Below are positions 52,774-62,293 of a stretch of 64,000 bases of DNA, piece by piece. Origin of the DNA: DATARH01 sp963773625 (GTDB lineage: Bacteria; Pseudomonadota; Alphaproteobacteria; ATCC43930; CGMCC-115725). Both the position numbers and the translations under genes were made by a program. Within the stretch, counting starts at the first letter, position 1, and each line of letters begins with the position of its first letter. The stretch covers positions 62,001 to 126,000 of the forward strand of contig CAVZCJ010000008.1 of the NCBI GenBank assembly GCA_963773625.1, in the 5' to 3' direction. The notes beneath the pieces are model-generated. The model was not told the origin of the DNA. It saw only the letters and a list, made by a program, of their open reading frames with translations, and searched no databases.

Positions 52774-53466
52774 ATGGCCAGCCTGCCGGAGCGTGACTGG
52801 GACCTCGTCATTTTCGATTGCGACGGGGTGCTGATTGACAGCGAGCTACTGACGATCGATGTCGAGGTCGCGCTGTTGGCCGAGGCGGGTGTCGCGATCA
52901 CGGCTGACGAGATTATCGAGCGCTATGTCGGGATCAGCACGAAGGGAATGATCGCCGATCTCGAAGCTCGATTCGGCTGCTCCCTCGGGCACGAATTCGC
53001 CGTGCGACACGCGCGCTGGGTGCGCGACGCGTTCGAACGCGAGCTGCAGGTGATGCCAGGCGTCACCGCGATGCTCGCCAGCCTGCCGGGGAAATCCTGC
53101 ATCGCCTCGAGCAGTTCGCCGGAGCGGCTGCGTCATACGCTCGGCATTGCCGGGCTCTACGAGCGCTTCGACCCGCACATCTTCAGCGCGACCATGGTGC
53201 CGCGCGGCAAGCCGGCGCCCGACCTCTTCCTTTACGCCGCTGAACGGATGGGCGCGGCGTCGCCACGCTGTTTGGTGATCGAGGACAGTGTCCCGGGGAT
53301 CGAAGCGGCCGCTGCCGCCGGGATGACGGCGATCGGCTTCACCGGCGGCAGCCATTGCCGAGCCGGACATGCGGCGCGGCTCGGCGCCGCTGGCGCCGCA
53401 ATGGTCGTCGGTTCGATGGATCAAATATTGCCGGCGATGGCCGCCCTGTCGCGGCGGTTGCGCTGA
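52774..53466 (+). CDS. HAD family hydrolase, beta-phosphoglucomutase-like subfamily
   Basis: A 230-residue haloacid-dehalogenase phosphatase. Motif I is FDCDGVLIDSE with the nucleophile Asp and acid/base Asp; motif II is IASSSSPERLR; motif III and the Lys are in MVPRGKPAPDLFLYAA; motif IV is CLVIEDSVPGIEAA. The helical cap of subfamily IA lies between motifs I and II. The substrate is a sugar or other small phosphate ester, not definable further. It begins nine bases after the DUF3300 paralogue and may be co-transcribed. Confidence 0.88.
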   Translation: MASLPERDWDLVIFDCDGVLIDSELLTIDVEVALLAEAGVAITADEIIERYVGISTKGMIADLEARFGCSLGHEFAVRHARWVRDAFERELQVMPGVTAMLASLPGKSCIASSSSPERLRHTLGIAGLYERFDPHIFSATMVPRGKPAPDLFLYAAERMGAASPRCLVIEDSVPGIEAAAAAGMTAIGFTGGSHCRAGHAARLGAAGAAMVVGSMDQILPAMAALSRRLR

Positions 53467-53518
53467 CGGGGCCGGGCAGGCACACTCGCGCCGGCCCTAT
53501 CCGCCTCCGGTTGACGCC

Positions 53519-53809
53519 ATGCGATCGCTGCTAGCCCTGGTTCTCATCGCGCCTCTCGCCGCCAGCTGCACCCCCTACATCCCGGAGCGGCTCGATTTCG
53601 GCACCAGCGCGTTGGCGCCCAAGGGGGATATTCCGCCCGAATACGCCGGGTTCAACAATTACGACCCGGGAATCAACGCGGTGATGGCCAACCAGATTTG
53701 CGCTACGTCCTATCAGCCGAGCCAGATCACGACGACCGATGCCGCGCCAGGCCAGCTGGTCAAAGCCACCGGTACCTGCGCGCCACACCGGGTGTTGCTC
53801 GGCCCCTAA
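53519..53809 (+). CDS. Small putative lipoprotein
   Basis: A 96-residue ORF with a strong lipoprotein signal (MRSLLALVLIAPLAASC; lipobox LAASC, Cys17) and a mature part of 80 residues without a known domain (GDIPPEYAGFNNYDPG, QICATSYQPSQ, TGTCAPHR). Two further cysteines could form a disulphide. I do not recognise the family. It follows the HAD gene and precedes the convergent uxs. Confidence 0.6.
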   Translation: MRSLLALVLIAPLAASCTPYIPERLDFGTSALAPKGDIPPEYAGFNNYDPGINAVMANQICATSYQPSQITTTDAAPGQLVKATGTCAPHRVLLGP

Positions 53810-53842
53810 GGCGCTCCTTTAGCGTTTGCGTGACTCGCGGGG

Positions 53843-54832
<990 letters not shown>

Positions 54833-54866
54833 CGAAATCCTCGGAGTTTTGCTTGTTGTTGGAGGG

Positions 54867-56228
54867 CTAAGCGATCGCCTTGAGGCTGGCCTTGGCGGTC
54901 GGGGGTGTGCCGGTTCTGCGGCCGATGCTGTGATACACGAAGCCAGCACCGACCATGTCCTGCGGCTGATAGATGTTGCGTAGGTCGATGACGACCGGAG
55001 CTCGCAGCAGGCTCTTGACGCGCTCTAGATCGAGGCCGCGGAACTCGTTCCATTCGGTCAGCAGCACCAGCGCGTCGGCGCCGTCGATTGCCTTGTAGGC
55101 GTCATCGCAATAATCGAGGTCTGGCATAAGCTTTTTCGCCTCGCTCATCCCTTCAGGGTCGAAGGCGCGGATCGTCGCGCCAGCTTCGGCCAGCGGCGGC
55201 AGGATCGACAAGCTCGGACTTTCGCGCATGTCGTCGGTGTTGGGTTTGAAGGTGAGGCCCAGCACCGCGATCGTCTTGCCGGCGACACTACCGCCGCAAG
55301 CTTCGGCGATACGGTCCGCCATCGCGCGCTTGCGCTCGTCGTTGATCTCGAGCACGCGCTCCACCATCGTCAGGGACTTTCCCGCCTCGGCGGCGGTGCG
55401 CACCAGAGCGGCGCAATCCTTCGGGAAACATGAGCCGCCGAACCCCGGGCCGGCATGGAGGAACTTGCGGCCGATGCGGCCATCGAGCCCGATGCCATGC
55501 GCGACGTCCTGGACGTCGGCGCCGACCGCCTCGCACAGGTCGGCGATCTGGTTGATAAAAGTGACCTTGGTGGCGAGGAATGCGTTGGCCGCGTATTTGA
55601 TCAGCTCGGCCGTCTCGATCGTCGTGAACGCGACGGGGGTCTCGAGCAGGTAGAGCGGGCGATAGAGCGCGCGCAGCACCGAACGGGCATGCTCACTGTC
55701 GGTACCGATGACGACTCGGTCGGGCCGCATGAAATCCTGGATTGCCGAACCTTCGCGCAGGAATTCGGGGTTTGAGGCGACGTCGAACCCGCCCGCCGGC
55801 AGGCGCATCGACAGGATGCGCTCGACCCGGCGTCCGGTGCCGACCGGGACGGTCGACTTGGTGACGATCACGGTGCGGTTGCTCGGCAGCTGCGCCAGCG
55901 TGTCGGCGATCTCGGCGGCGGCGGCGAAGACATAGGAGAGGTCGGCATGGCCGTCGCCGCGGCGCGACGGTGTGCCAACGGCGATGAACACCGCATCGGC
56001 GCCATCGAGCGCGGTCCTCAGATCGGTGGTGAAGCTTAACCGCCCCGCCGCTGCATTGACCGACACGAGCTGGTCGAGGCCGGGTTCGAAGATCGGCATC
56101 TCGCCGCGCTGGAGGCGGGCAATCTTCTCCGCGTCCTTGTCGACGCAGGTGACCGACACGCCGAATTCGGAGAAGCAAGCTCCGGAAACAAGCCCGACAT
56201 ACCCCGTGCCGATCATCGCTATACGCAT
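54867..56228 (-). CDS. ugd: UDP-glucose 6-dehydrogenase
   Basis: A 453-residue enzyme that converts UDP-glucose to UDP-glucuronate in two NAD-dependent steps. It begins MRIAMIGTGYVGLVSGACFSE (Rossmann motif), has the catalytic cysteine in PGFGGSCFPKDCAALV, the helix ELIKYAANAFLATKVTFINQ, and a C-terminal VLGLTFKPNTDDMRESPS. ATG 56228 has AGGAG nine bases upstream. It is transcribed with uxs and diverges from the galE-like gene across a 170-base control region. Confidence 0.95.
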   Translation of the reverse strand: MRIAMIGTGYVGLVSGACFSEFGVSVTCVDKDAEKIARLQRGEMPIFEPGLDQLVSVNAAAGRLSFTTDLRTALDGADAVFIAVGTPSRRGDGHADLSYVFAAAAEIADTLAQLPSNRTVIVTKSTVPVGTGRRVERILSMRLPAGGFDVASNPEFLREGSAIQDFMRPDRVVIGTDSEHARSVLRALYRPLYLLETPVAFTTIETAELIKYAANAFLATKVTFINQIADLCEAVGADVQDVAHGIGLDGRIGRKFLHAGPGFGGSCFPKDCAALVRTAAEAGKSLTMVERVLEINDERKRAMADRIAEACGGSVAGKTIAVLGLTFKPNTDDMRESPSLSILPPLAEAGATIRAFDPEGMSEAKKLMPDLDYCDDAYKAIDGADALVLLTEWNEFRGLDLERVKSLLRAPVVIDLRNIYQPQDMVGAGFVYHSIGRRTGTPPTAKASLKAIA

Positions 56229-56398
56229 TTGCCAGCTCCTTCCAGAGCGCATGACGACCGCAGCCCAGAACGGGCCGGCAGCCGGGTTATTCCCCTACCT
56301 GTCGCTGCGCTGCGGTATGATGCAGGAAACCGAGGGAACACGAATGGGTCGCGCGCCGTTGTGCCCGCATCCGTCAAATCGAGGCTTGGTTCTTCATA

Positions 56399-57400
56399 AT
56401 GACTGAAGCTGTGCTGGTTACGGGCGGGGCCGGTTACATCGGCAGCCACGCTTGCAAAGCGTTGGCCGCCGCCGGCTATACCCCGGTTACCTATGACAAT
56501 TTGTCGCGCGGTCATCGCCACGCCGTGCGCTGGGGTCCGCTCGTCGAAGGCGATATCGCCGATCGCGCCGCGGTCGCGGCGGCGCTCAAAGCGCACCGCA
56601 TTACCTCGGTCATGCATTTCGCAGCCTTTGCCTATGTTGGCGAATCGGGCACCGATCCTGCCCTTTATTACCGCAATAATGTTTGCGGAACACTTTCGCT
56701 GTTGGACGCGATGCGCGACGTCAGCGTTAACCGCATCGTCTTTTCGTCGAGTTGCGCCACCTATGGATTGCCGAACTCGGTGCCGATCCGCGAGACGATG
56801 GTGCAGCTTCCGGTCAATCCGTATGGCGAGACCAAGCTGGCGATCGAGCGAGTGCTGCGCTGGTATGGCCCCGCCTACCGTCTGCGCTCCGTGGCGCTGC
56901 GCTATTTCAACGCGGCTGGTTGTGACCGCGGCGGCGAGATCGGCGAGGAGCATGACCCCGAGACGCACCTGATCCCCCTCGTCTTGCGCGCGGTGTTGGG
57001 GACCGCGCCGCCGGTGCAGGTTTTCGGGACCGACTATCCGACGCAAGACGGCACGGCGATTCGCGACTACATCCATGTCGACGACCTCGCGGCGGCGCAT
57101 GTCCGCGCAGTGCAGTATCTCGAAGCCGGCGGCGAGAGCACCGCGCTGAACCTCGCTACCGGCAACGGCTATTCGGTGCGGCAGATCATTGCCGCCGTGG
57201 CGAAGGCGGTGGGGCACGCGGTGCCGCATCGTGAAGCGCCGCGACGAGCGGGTGACCCGCCGGCGCTGGTCGCCGATCCGGCCCTCGCCGCCGAGGTGCT
57301 CGGGTGGCGCGCCAAGTGCTCCGACCTTGATACCATCATCGAGACGGCCCTCGCCTGGGAGAGGCGGCAGCACAACGCCGTGGGCGCCGCGCGGGAATGA
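56399..57400 (+). CDS. galE: UDP-glucose (or UDP-xylose) 4-epimerase, GalE-like
   Basis: A 333-residue extended SDR with VLVTGGAGYIGSHACKAL, DNLSRGHRHAVRWG, HFAAFAYVGES, SSCATYGLPNSVP, the active-site PVNPYGETKLAIE, and RDYIHVDDLAAAHV, all typical of GalE. Since ugd and uxs next door make UDP-xylose, a UDP-xylose/UDP-arabinose 4-epimerase activity is as likely as UDP-galactose formation; family members of both kinds look alike. The gene leads into the glycosyltransferase fusion after 83 bases. Confidence 0.9.
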   Translation: MTEAVLVTGGAGYIGSHACKALAAAGYTPVTYDNLSRGHRHAVRWGPLVEGDIADRAAVAAALKAHRITSVMHFAAFAYVGESGTDPALYYRNNVCGTLSLLDAMRDVSVNRIVFSSSCATYGLPNSVPIRETMVQLPVNPYGETKLAIERVLRWYGPAYRLRSVALRYFNAAGCDRGGEIGEEHDPETHLIPLVLRAVLGTAPPVQVFGTDYPTQDGTAIRDYIHVDDLAAAHVRAVQYLEAGGESTALNLATGNGYSVRQIIAAVAKAVGHAVPHREAPRRAGDPPALVADPALAAEVLGWRAKCSDLDTIIETALAWERRQHNAVGAARE

Positions 57401-57483
57401 AGCGGGGAGCCTCCCGTTATGCGACCGCCAGCGTCAAACGCGGCGTCGCTGGACCGCGCCGAGAGAGACTTAAAGAAAACCGG

Positions 57484-60084
57484 ATGGACACCCTGGTCAA
57501 AGACACGCTCGCGCCGCCCGTCGCCGTGGCGCTCCCGGCCGATGCGCCGATTCGCGTCGATGGGAAATTTTTCCGCGCCGGCTTCGGGGAACAGGCGCCC
57601 AAGCACTACATCAAGGGCGTGACCTACGGCCCGTTCGCACCGGGCAGCGACGGGTCGCAATTTCCCGAGACGGATACCGTCGACCGCGATTTCGCACTGA
57701 TGGTGACCGCCGGCATCAATACCGTTCGGGTGTTCACCGTGCCGCCGCTGCGCCTGCTCGACGCGGCGGCAAGACATGGGCTGAAGGTGCTCGTGGGGTT
57801 GCCGTGGTCCGAGCACGTCACCTTCCTCGACGACAAGGCGGTGCAAGCGGGCATTCGCGAAGCGATTGCTAGCGGCGTGCGCGCCTGCGCCCGGCACAAG
57901 GCGGTATTCGCCTATCTCGTCGGCAACGAGATTCCGCCCGACATCATCCGTTGGCATGGGCCGGGGCGGATCGAGCGCTTCGTCAAGAGCCTCGTCGACC
58001 TGGTCAAGCGCGAGCACCCGGGCGCCCTGGTCAGCTACGCCAATTTCCCGTCGACCGAATACCTCGACGTCACGCCGTTTTGCGACTTCCTCTGCTTCAA
58101 CGTCTATCTGCACGATGAGAGGGCGTTTCGCCGCTATATCGCTCGATTGCAAAACCTCACCGTCACCAAGCCGCTCGTGCTAACCGAGTTCGGCGCCGAC
58201 TCGATGCGCAGCAGCGAGGAAGAGCAGCGCTACATTCTGTCCTGGCACATCAAAGCGGCCTTCGCGGGCGGGGTCGCCGGCACCTTCGTTTTCGCCTGGA
58301 CCGACGAGTGGTTCACCGGCGGCCATCCGATCGAGGACTGGGATTTCGGCCTCGTTGACCGCCAGCGCGCGCCGAAGCCGGCGTTCGCCGAGGTGAAGGC
58401 GCAATATCTCGGGCCGTTGCCGCCGCCGCTCAACCGCTATCCGCGCGTATCGGTCGTGGTCTGCGCCTACAACGCCGAGCGGACGATGGATAGATGCCTC
58501 GCCTCGCTCGAACACCTCAACTATCCCGACTACGAGGTGATCGTCGTCAACGACGGCTCGAAGGACCGCACGCTGGCGATCTCGGAGGGCTATCCCTACT
58601 GCAGGATCATCAGCCAAGAGAACAAGGGGCTCAGCGTCGCCCGCAATGTCGGCGCCGAGGCCGGGACTGGGGAGATCGTCGCCTATACCGACAGCGACTG
58701 CGTCGCCGACCCAGACTGGCTCAACTACCTGGTCGGAACGATGGAGGCAAAGGGCCTCGCCGCTTGCGGCGGCCCGAATTTCCCGCCGCCCGAGGACGAG
58801 CTGGTGCCGGAGGCGGTCGCGGTGTCGCCGGGCGCGCCGTGCCACGTGCTGCTCGACGACGAGATCGCCGAGCATATCGCCGGCTGCAACATGGCGTTCC
58901 GGCGCGACGTGCTCCTTGGGATCGGCGGGTTCGATCCGATCTTCCGCGCCGCCGGCGACGATGTAGACATCTGCTGGCGGCTGCAGGATGCCGGGTACGC
59001 CATCGGCTACAGCGCGGCGGCATTTGTCTGGCATTTCCGCCGCAATACGGTGAAAGCCTATATCGGCCAGCAGAGGGGCTACGGAAAGGCAGAAGCCCTC
59101 GTTTTCGCCAAGCACCCGGCCCGCTTCAATGCATTCGGCCAGGCGAAATGGAGCGGACGCATCTACGGCGACCTGTCGTCGGCGATGTTGTTGTGGCGGC
59201 GTCCGGCGATCTACACCGGGACCTTCGGTCGCGGTCTGTTCCAGACGCTCTACCAGCCGCCGGCCGGCGAGCTGCAGTACCTGCCGCTGACCTTCGAGTG
59301 GATGGTCGCGTCGATCCCGCTGGCGCTGATCGGCGCGATTGCCGGGCACGGCTGGTGGCTGCTGACCCTGCCGCTGCTGCTGACCTGGGCGATGTGCGTC
59401 AAGGGCGGGATTTCCGCGCCGCTCGACAAGCGATTTGATTCCTTGAAGGCGCGCGCGCTTGTTGCCTCTCTAATATATCTCGGGCCGCTGCTGCGCGGCT
59501 GGGAGCGTATCAAGTGGCGGGTGAAGGCACTGCCGCCGCCACTCGCCCTCGATGACACCCCGCCCGATCAACGCGGCAGCCTCGACTGGCGGACACGCGC
59601 TTTCGTGCTGTCCTATTGGAGCGGAACCGGAACGGAGAAGGAGGCCCTGATCGGCGGTCTGATGCGCGCGCTCGTCGCCGCCAAATTGCCGCTGGTGCTC
59701 GATACTGGGTGGAGCGATTGGGATATCGCAGTCGACGGCAACCTCGCCGCGACCGCGCGGGTCGCCGTCGCCGAAGAGAACCATGGCGCCGACAAGCGTC
59801 TGTTGCGCGTGCGCTGCGCGTTGCGGCCGACGGCGGTGGCGCGCTGGGTACTCGGCGGGTTCGCGGTATTAGCTTTGGCGAGCTTGCTCGGTCACAGCCG
59901 CGCCGGCTTGGCGATCGGCATTCTTGGGGCGATCGGCGCCGGCGGGCTGTTCTTTTGGCTGGGCGCGGTATTCGGCCGCCGCCTGCACCTGCTGATCGAG
60001 GCAGCGGCGCGCGAAACCGGGCTGACGGTGGTTGATCCGCTGGGGCCCGCGCGGCAGCCAATCAGCCCGCCGCGAGCGGCGTGA
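57484..60084 (+). CDS. Fusion of a clan-A glycosidase-like domain and a GT2 glycosyltransferase
   Basis: An 866-residue protein. Residues 40-310 form a glycosidase-like TIM barrel (YIKGVTYGPFAP, INTVRVFTVPP) with Asn148-Glu149 in YLVGNEIP and Glu235 in LVLTEFGAD placed as acid/base and nucleophile. Residues 320-570 are a family 2 glycosyltransferase: VSVVVCAYNAE, VIVVNDGSKD, the DXD-like Asp403-Ser-Asp405 in YTDSDC, NMAFRRDVL and GDDVDICWRL. About four hydrophobic segments follow, two near residues 620-660 and two near 780-830, flanking a conserved soluble part (SLDWRTRAF). It is inner-membrane anchored. The ABC exporter gene follows after four bases, so made-then-exported glycan is the natural reading. 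The product is unknown. Confidence 0.82.
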   Translation: MDTLVKDTLAPPVAVALPADAPIRVDGKFFRAGFGEQAPKHYIKGVTYGPFAPGSDGSQFPETDTVDRDFALMVTAGINTVRVFTVPPLRLLDAAARHGLKVLVGLPWSEHVTFLDDKAVQAGIREAIASGVRACARHKAVFAYLVGNEIPPDIIRWHGPGRIERFVKSLVDLVKREHPGALVSYANFPSTEYLDVTPFCDFLCFNVYLHDERAFRRYIARLQNLTVTKPLVLTEFGADSMRSSEEEQRYILSWHIKAAFAGGVAGTFVFAWTDEWFTGGHPIEDWDFGLVDRQRAPKPAFAEVKAQYLGPLPPPLNRYPRVSVVVCAYNAERTMDRCLASLEHLNYPDYEVIVVNDGSKDRTLAISEGYPYCRIISQENKGLSVARNVGAEAGTGEIVAYTDSDCVADPDWLNYLVGTMEAKGLAACGGPNFPPPEDELVPEAVAVSPGAPCHVLLDDEIAEHIAGCNMAFRRDVLLGIGGFDPIFRAAGDDVDICWRLQDAGYAIGYSAAAFVWHFRRNTVKAYIGQQRGYGKAEALVFAKHPARFNAFGQAKWSGRIYGDLSSAMLLWRRPAIYTGTFGRGLFQTLYQPPAGELQYLPLTFEWMVASIPLALIGAIAGHGWWLLTLPLLLTWAMCVKGGISAPLDKRFDSLKARALVASLIYLGPLLRGWERIKWRVKALPPPLALDDTPPDQRGSLDWRTRAFVLSYWSGTGTEKEALIGGLMRALVAAKLPLVLDTGWSDWDIAVDGNLAATARVAVAEENHGADKRLLRVRCALRPTAVARWVLGGFAVLALASLLGHSRAGLAIGILGAIGAGGLFFWLGAVFGRRLHLLIEAAARETGLTVVDPLGPARQPISPPRAA

Positions 60085-60088
60085 CGCG

Positions 60089-61891
60089 ATGGGCGTGTTC
60101 GCCAAGATCTGGCCGTATCTGCGAACCTACCGCTGGCAGGTCGTGTGGGCGCTCGCCCAGGTATTCCTGATCGCCGGTTTTGAACTGCTGAAGCCGTGGC
60201 CGCTGCAGATCGTCATCGATGATGTGCTCGGCGGCAAGAAACCGGCGATCGGCGGATTTGTCGGAACCGTTCTGTCGTTGCCGCCGGGTCAGTTGCTGCT
60301 GCTCGCCTGCATCGGCCTCGTCATCGTCACGCTGGGGAGCAGCGGTCTGACCCAGCTGCACTACTACACGACGATCCGCGTCGGTCAGAACATGGTCAAC
60401 GATTTGCGCGGCGCGCTCTACGCGCATCTGCAGCGCCAGTCGCTGGCCTATCACGGCCGCCAGCGAGTGGGTGACCTGCTCTATCGCATCACCGCCGACA
60501 GCTTCGCTGCGCAGACGATGATCATGAACGGGCTGCTGCCGATCCTCTCGGCGGTGATCCTGCTCATCGGCATGCTGTTCGTGCTGCTGCCGCTCGATCC
60601 GTTTCTCACCGTCCTGGCGCTCAGCATCGTGCCGGTGCTGTTCGTTCTGATCTCGAGCTTCAACAAGAAGATCGTCGAAATTTCGACCGAGGTCCGCGAG
60701 CGCGAAAGCCTCGTCTATTCACTGGTCCAGTGGTCGATGAGCGCGATCAAGCTGGTCCAAGCGTTTACCAAGGAGGACGAGGAACATCGCCGCTTCATGG
60801 GTGCGAGCCGCGAGAGCCTGAGGGCTTCGCTCCGGCTCTACAACTGGCAGACCCTGTACTCCGGCGCGGTCAACCTGATCATCGCGGTCGGCACCGCGAT
60901 GGTCATCTACGCCGGCGCCCGTGCGGTGATGACCGGGACCCTGTCGCTGGGCCAGCTGCTCGTGTTCATCTCGTATCTGGCGCAGCTCTACACGCCGATC
61001 AACCAGATCACCCAGAGCTGGGGGATGATCGCCGGCGCGCGGGTTGGCGCGCGCCGCGTGTTTGAGGTGCTGGACACGGAGGCCGACTTGCCAAGCGGCA
61101 CCCGCGCGTTCCCGCCCGAGGGCGCCAAGGGCGAGATTGCTTGGCGCGGCATCGGCTTTCATTACCTGCCCGAAACGCCGGTGCTGTCGGATATCGACCT
61201 GACCGTCACCCCAGGCATGAAGGTCGCGGTCGTCGGCCCGACCGGGGCGGGGAAGTCGACCCTGCTCGGGCTGCTGCCGCGCTTCTACGATCCGAGCCGC
61301 GGACGAGTGGAGATAGACGGGGTCGACGCGCGCGACTACGACCTCAAGTCATTGCGCAGCCAAATCGGCATGGTGTTGCAGCCGCCACTGATCTTTCCGT
61401 TGTCGGTGCGCGACAACATCGCCTACGGCCGTCCCGGCGCCGATGACGCGGCGATCGAGGCCGCGGCTCGCGGGGCATGCATCCACGCGCGCATCATGGA
61501 GCTCCCCGAAGGCTACGAGACGCTCGTCGGCGAGTCCGGTGTCGCGCTATCCGAGGGGGAGAAGCAGCGCATTACCATTGCCCGCGCCCTTTTGCGGGAC
61601 GCGCCGATCCTTATCCTCGACGAGCCGACCTCGGCGCTCGATGTCGAAACCGAGGCGCTGGTGATGGCGGCGATCGAACGGCTGATGCAGGGACGCACCA
61701 CTTTCATCATCGCCCACCGCTTGTCGACGGTTCGAAACTGCGATCGAATCATCGTGCTTCGCGATGGTGGCATCGCCGAACAAGGAGCATTGGTCGAGCT
61801 TTTACGCCGCAATGGGGTGTTCGCGGAGTACTATCGTACGCAATTTTTCGCTGCCGCCGCGAAGCCGGAAACGGTGCCGCTAACGGCCTAA
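60089..61891 (+). CDS. ABC exporter with variant LSEGE signature
   Basis: A 600-residue half-transporter with six helices in residues 15-310 and a C-terminal ATPase: Walker A GPTGAGKST, Q-loop VLQPPLIFPLSV, signature ALSEGEKQRITIARA where LSGGQ is usual, Walker B ILILDEPTSALD and H-loop IAHRLST. The variant keeps Ser and the second Gly but has Glu in place of the first Gly and Glu in place of Gln. The helices and place downstream of the glycosyltransferase fusion suggest export of its glycan, in the manner of cyclic glucan exporters; direct evidence is lacking. Confidence 0.88.
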   Translation: MGVFAKIWPYLRTYRWQVVWALAQVFLIAGFELLKPWPLQIVIDDVLGGKKPAIGGFVGTVLSLPPGQLLLLACIGLVIVTLGSSGLTQLHYYTTIRVGQNMVNDLRGALYAHLQRQSLAYHGRQRVGDLLYRITADSFAAQTMIMNGLLPILSAVILLIGMLFVLLPLDPFLTVLALSIVPVLFVLISSFNKKIVEISTEVRERESLVYSLVQWSMSAIKLVQAFTKEDEEHRRFMGASRESLRASLRLYNWQTLYSGAVNLIIAVGTAMVIYAGARAVMTGTLSLGQLLVFISYLAQLYTPINQITQSWGMIAGARVGARRVFEVLDTEADLPSGTRAFPPEGAKGEIAWRGIGFHYLPETPVLSDIDLTVTPGMKVAVVGPTGAGKSTLLGLLPRFYDPSRGRVEIDGVDARDYDLKSLRSQIGMVLQPPLIFPLSVRDNIAYGRPGADDAAIEAAARGACIHARIMELPEGYETLVGESGVALSEGEKQRITIARALLRDAPILILDEPTSALDVETEALVMAAIERLMQGRTTFIIAHRLSTVRNCDRIIVLRDGGIAEQGALVELLRRNGVFAEYYRTQFFAAAAKPETVPLTA

Positions 61892-61909
61892 CGGCCTAGT
61901 TGCCGATTT

Positions 61910-61923
61910 GCAACAGATGTTGC
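61910..61923. promoter_or_regulatory. 14-bp palindrome GCAACAGATGTTGC
   Basis: A perfect 6+6 inverted repeat with a two-base centre, 18 bases after the exporter stop. It looks like a dimeric regulator operator; the regulator is not known. Confidence 0.35.
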
Positions 61924-62080
61924 GATAAAGCCGTGGCCATGAGAGAAATCGTGAGGGAAGGCTGCGAATTTCTGGCGTCCCTCCACCAGTTTTCCCAGTA
62001 CTCACCTGCAATATCGGTAAACAGTGCGTGATTTGCCTAAATGCCAGACGCGGACGGGATTTCTGTGTTCGTTGCGCCAC

Positions 62081-62100
62081 TGTGGATTATCTGTGGATAA
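62081..62100. promoter_or_regulatory. Two tandem DnaA-box-like 9-mers
   Basis: TGTGGATTA at 62081-62089 and TGTGGATAA at 62092-62100 sit in the same orientation, two bases apart. The second is the exact reverse complement of the DnaA consensus TTATCCACA; the first differs by one base. Two boxes suggest DnaA control or titration of a nearby promoter; a full origin would need more. Confidence 0.4.
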
Positions 62101-62293
62101 CCAAACCAGTGCTGTTTCCTCGCCAAATATAGTCAGTTTGCTTGCCGCAGCCGAACGATTTGCCGTTGCAATACCTGAATCGCTTGGTTACGGTTTCGCT
62201 AATTTCGAGCGCTAGCCTCGACCTTTGGGGGCGCGGTACGGCGCGTCAAGCTTGTCGGAAGACCCGTTTGGGGCCTCAGCGACGTGGGGGAGA

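Larger units (their letters stand above)
61892..62293. other. Low-GC gap between the ABC exporter and the M23 peptidase genes
   Basis: This 402-base stretch is clearly poorer in G+C than the rest of the window and I see no convincing gene in it. It holds a 14-bp palindrome at 61910 and two DnaA-box-like 9-mers at 62081-62100, with further AT-rich patches to 62215. It probably carries the promoter of the peptidase gene and may hide a non-coding RNA. The 63-codon open frame at 62024 has no family match or ribosome binding site. Confidence 0.5.

Noticed and set aside
62024..62215. 63-codon plus-strand open frame in the low-GC gap
   Set aside because: No ribosome binding site, no family, and it overlaps the DnaA-like boxes.
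61892..62293. Chromosomal replication origin
   Set aside because: Only two DnaA-like boxes, no dnaA, parAB, hemE or similar origin neighbours, and no clear unwinding element.
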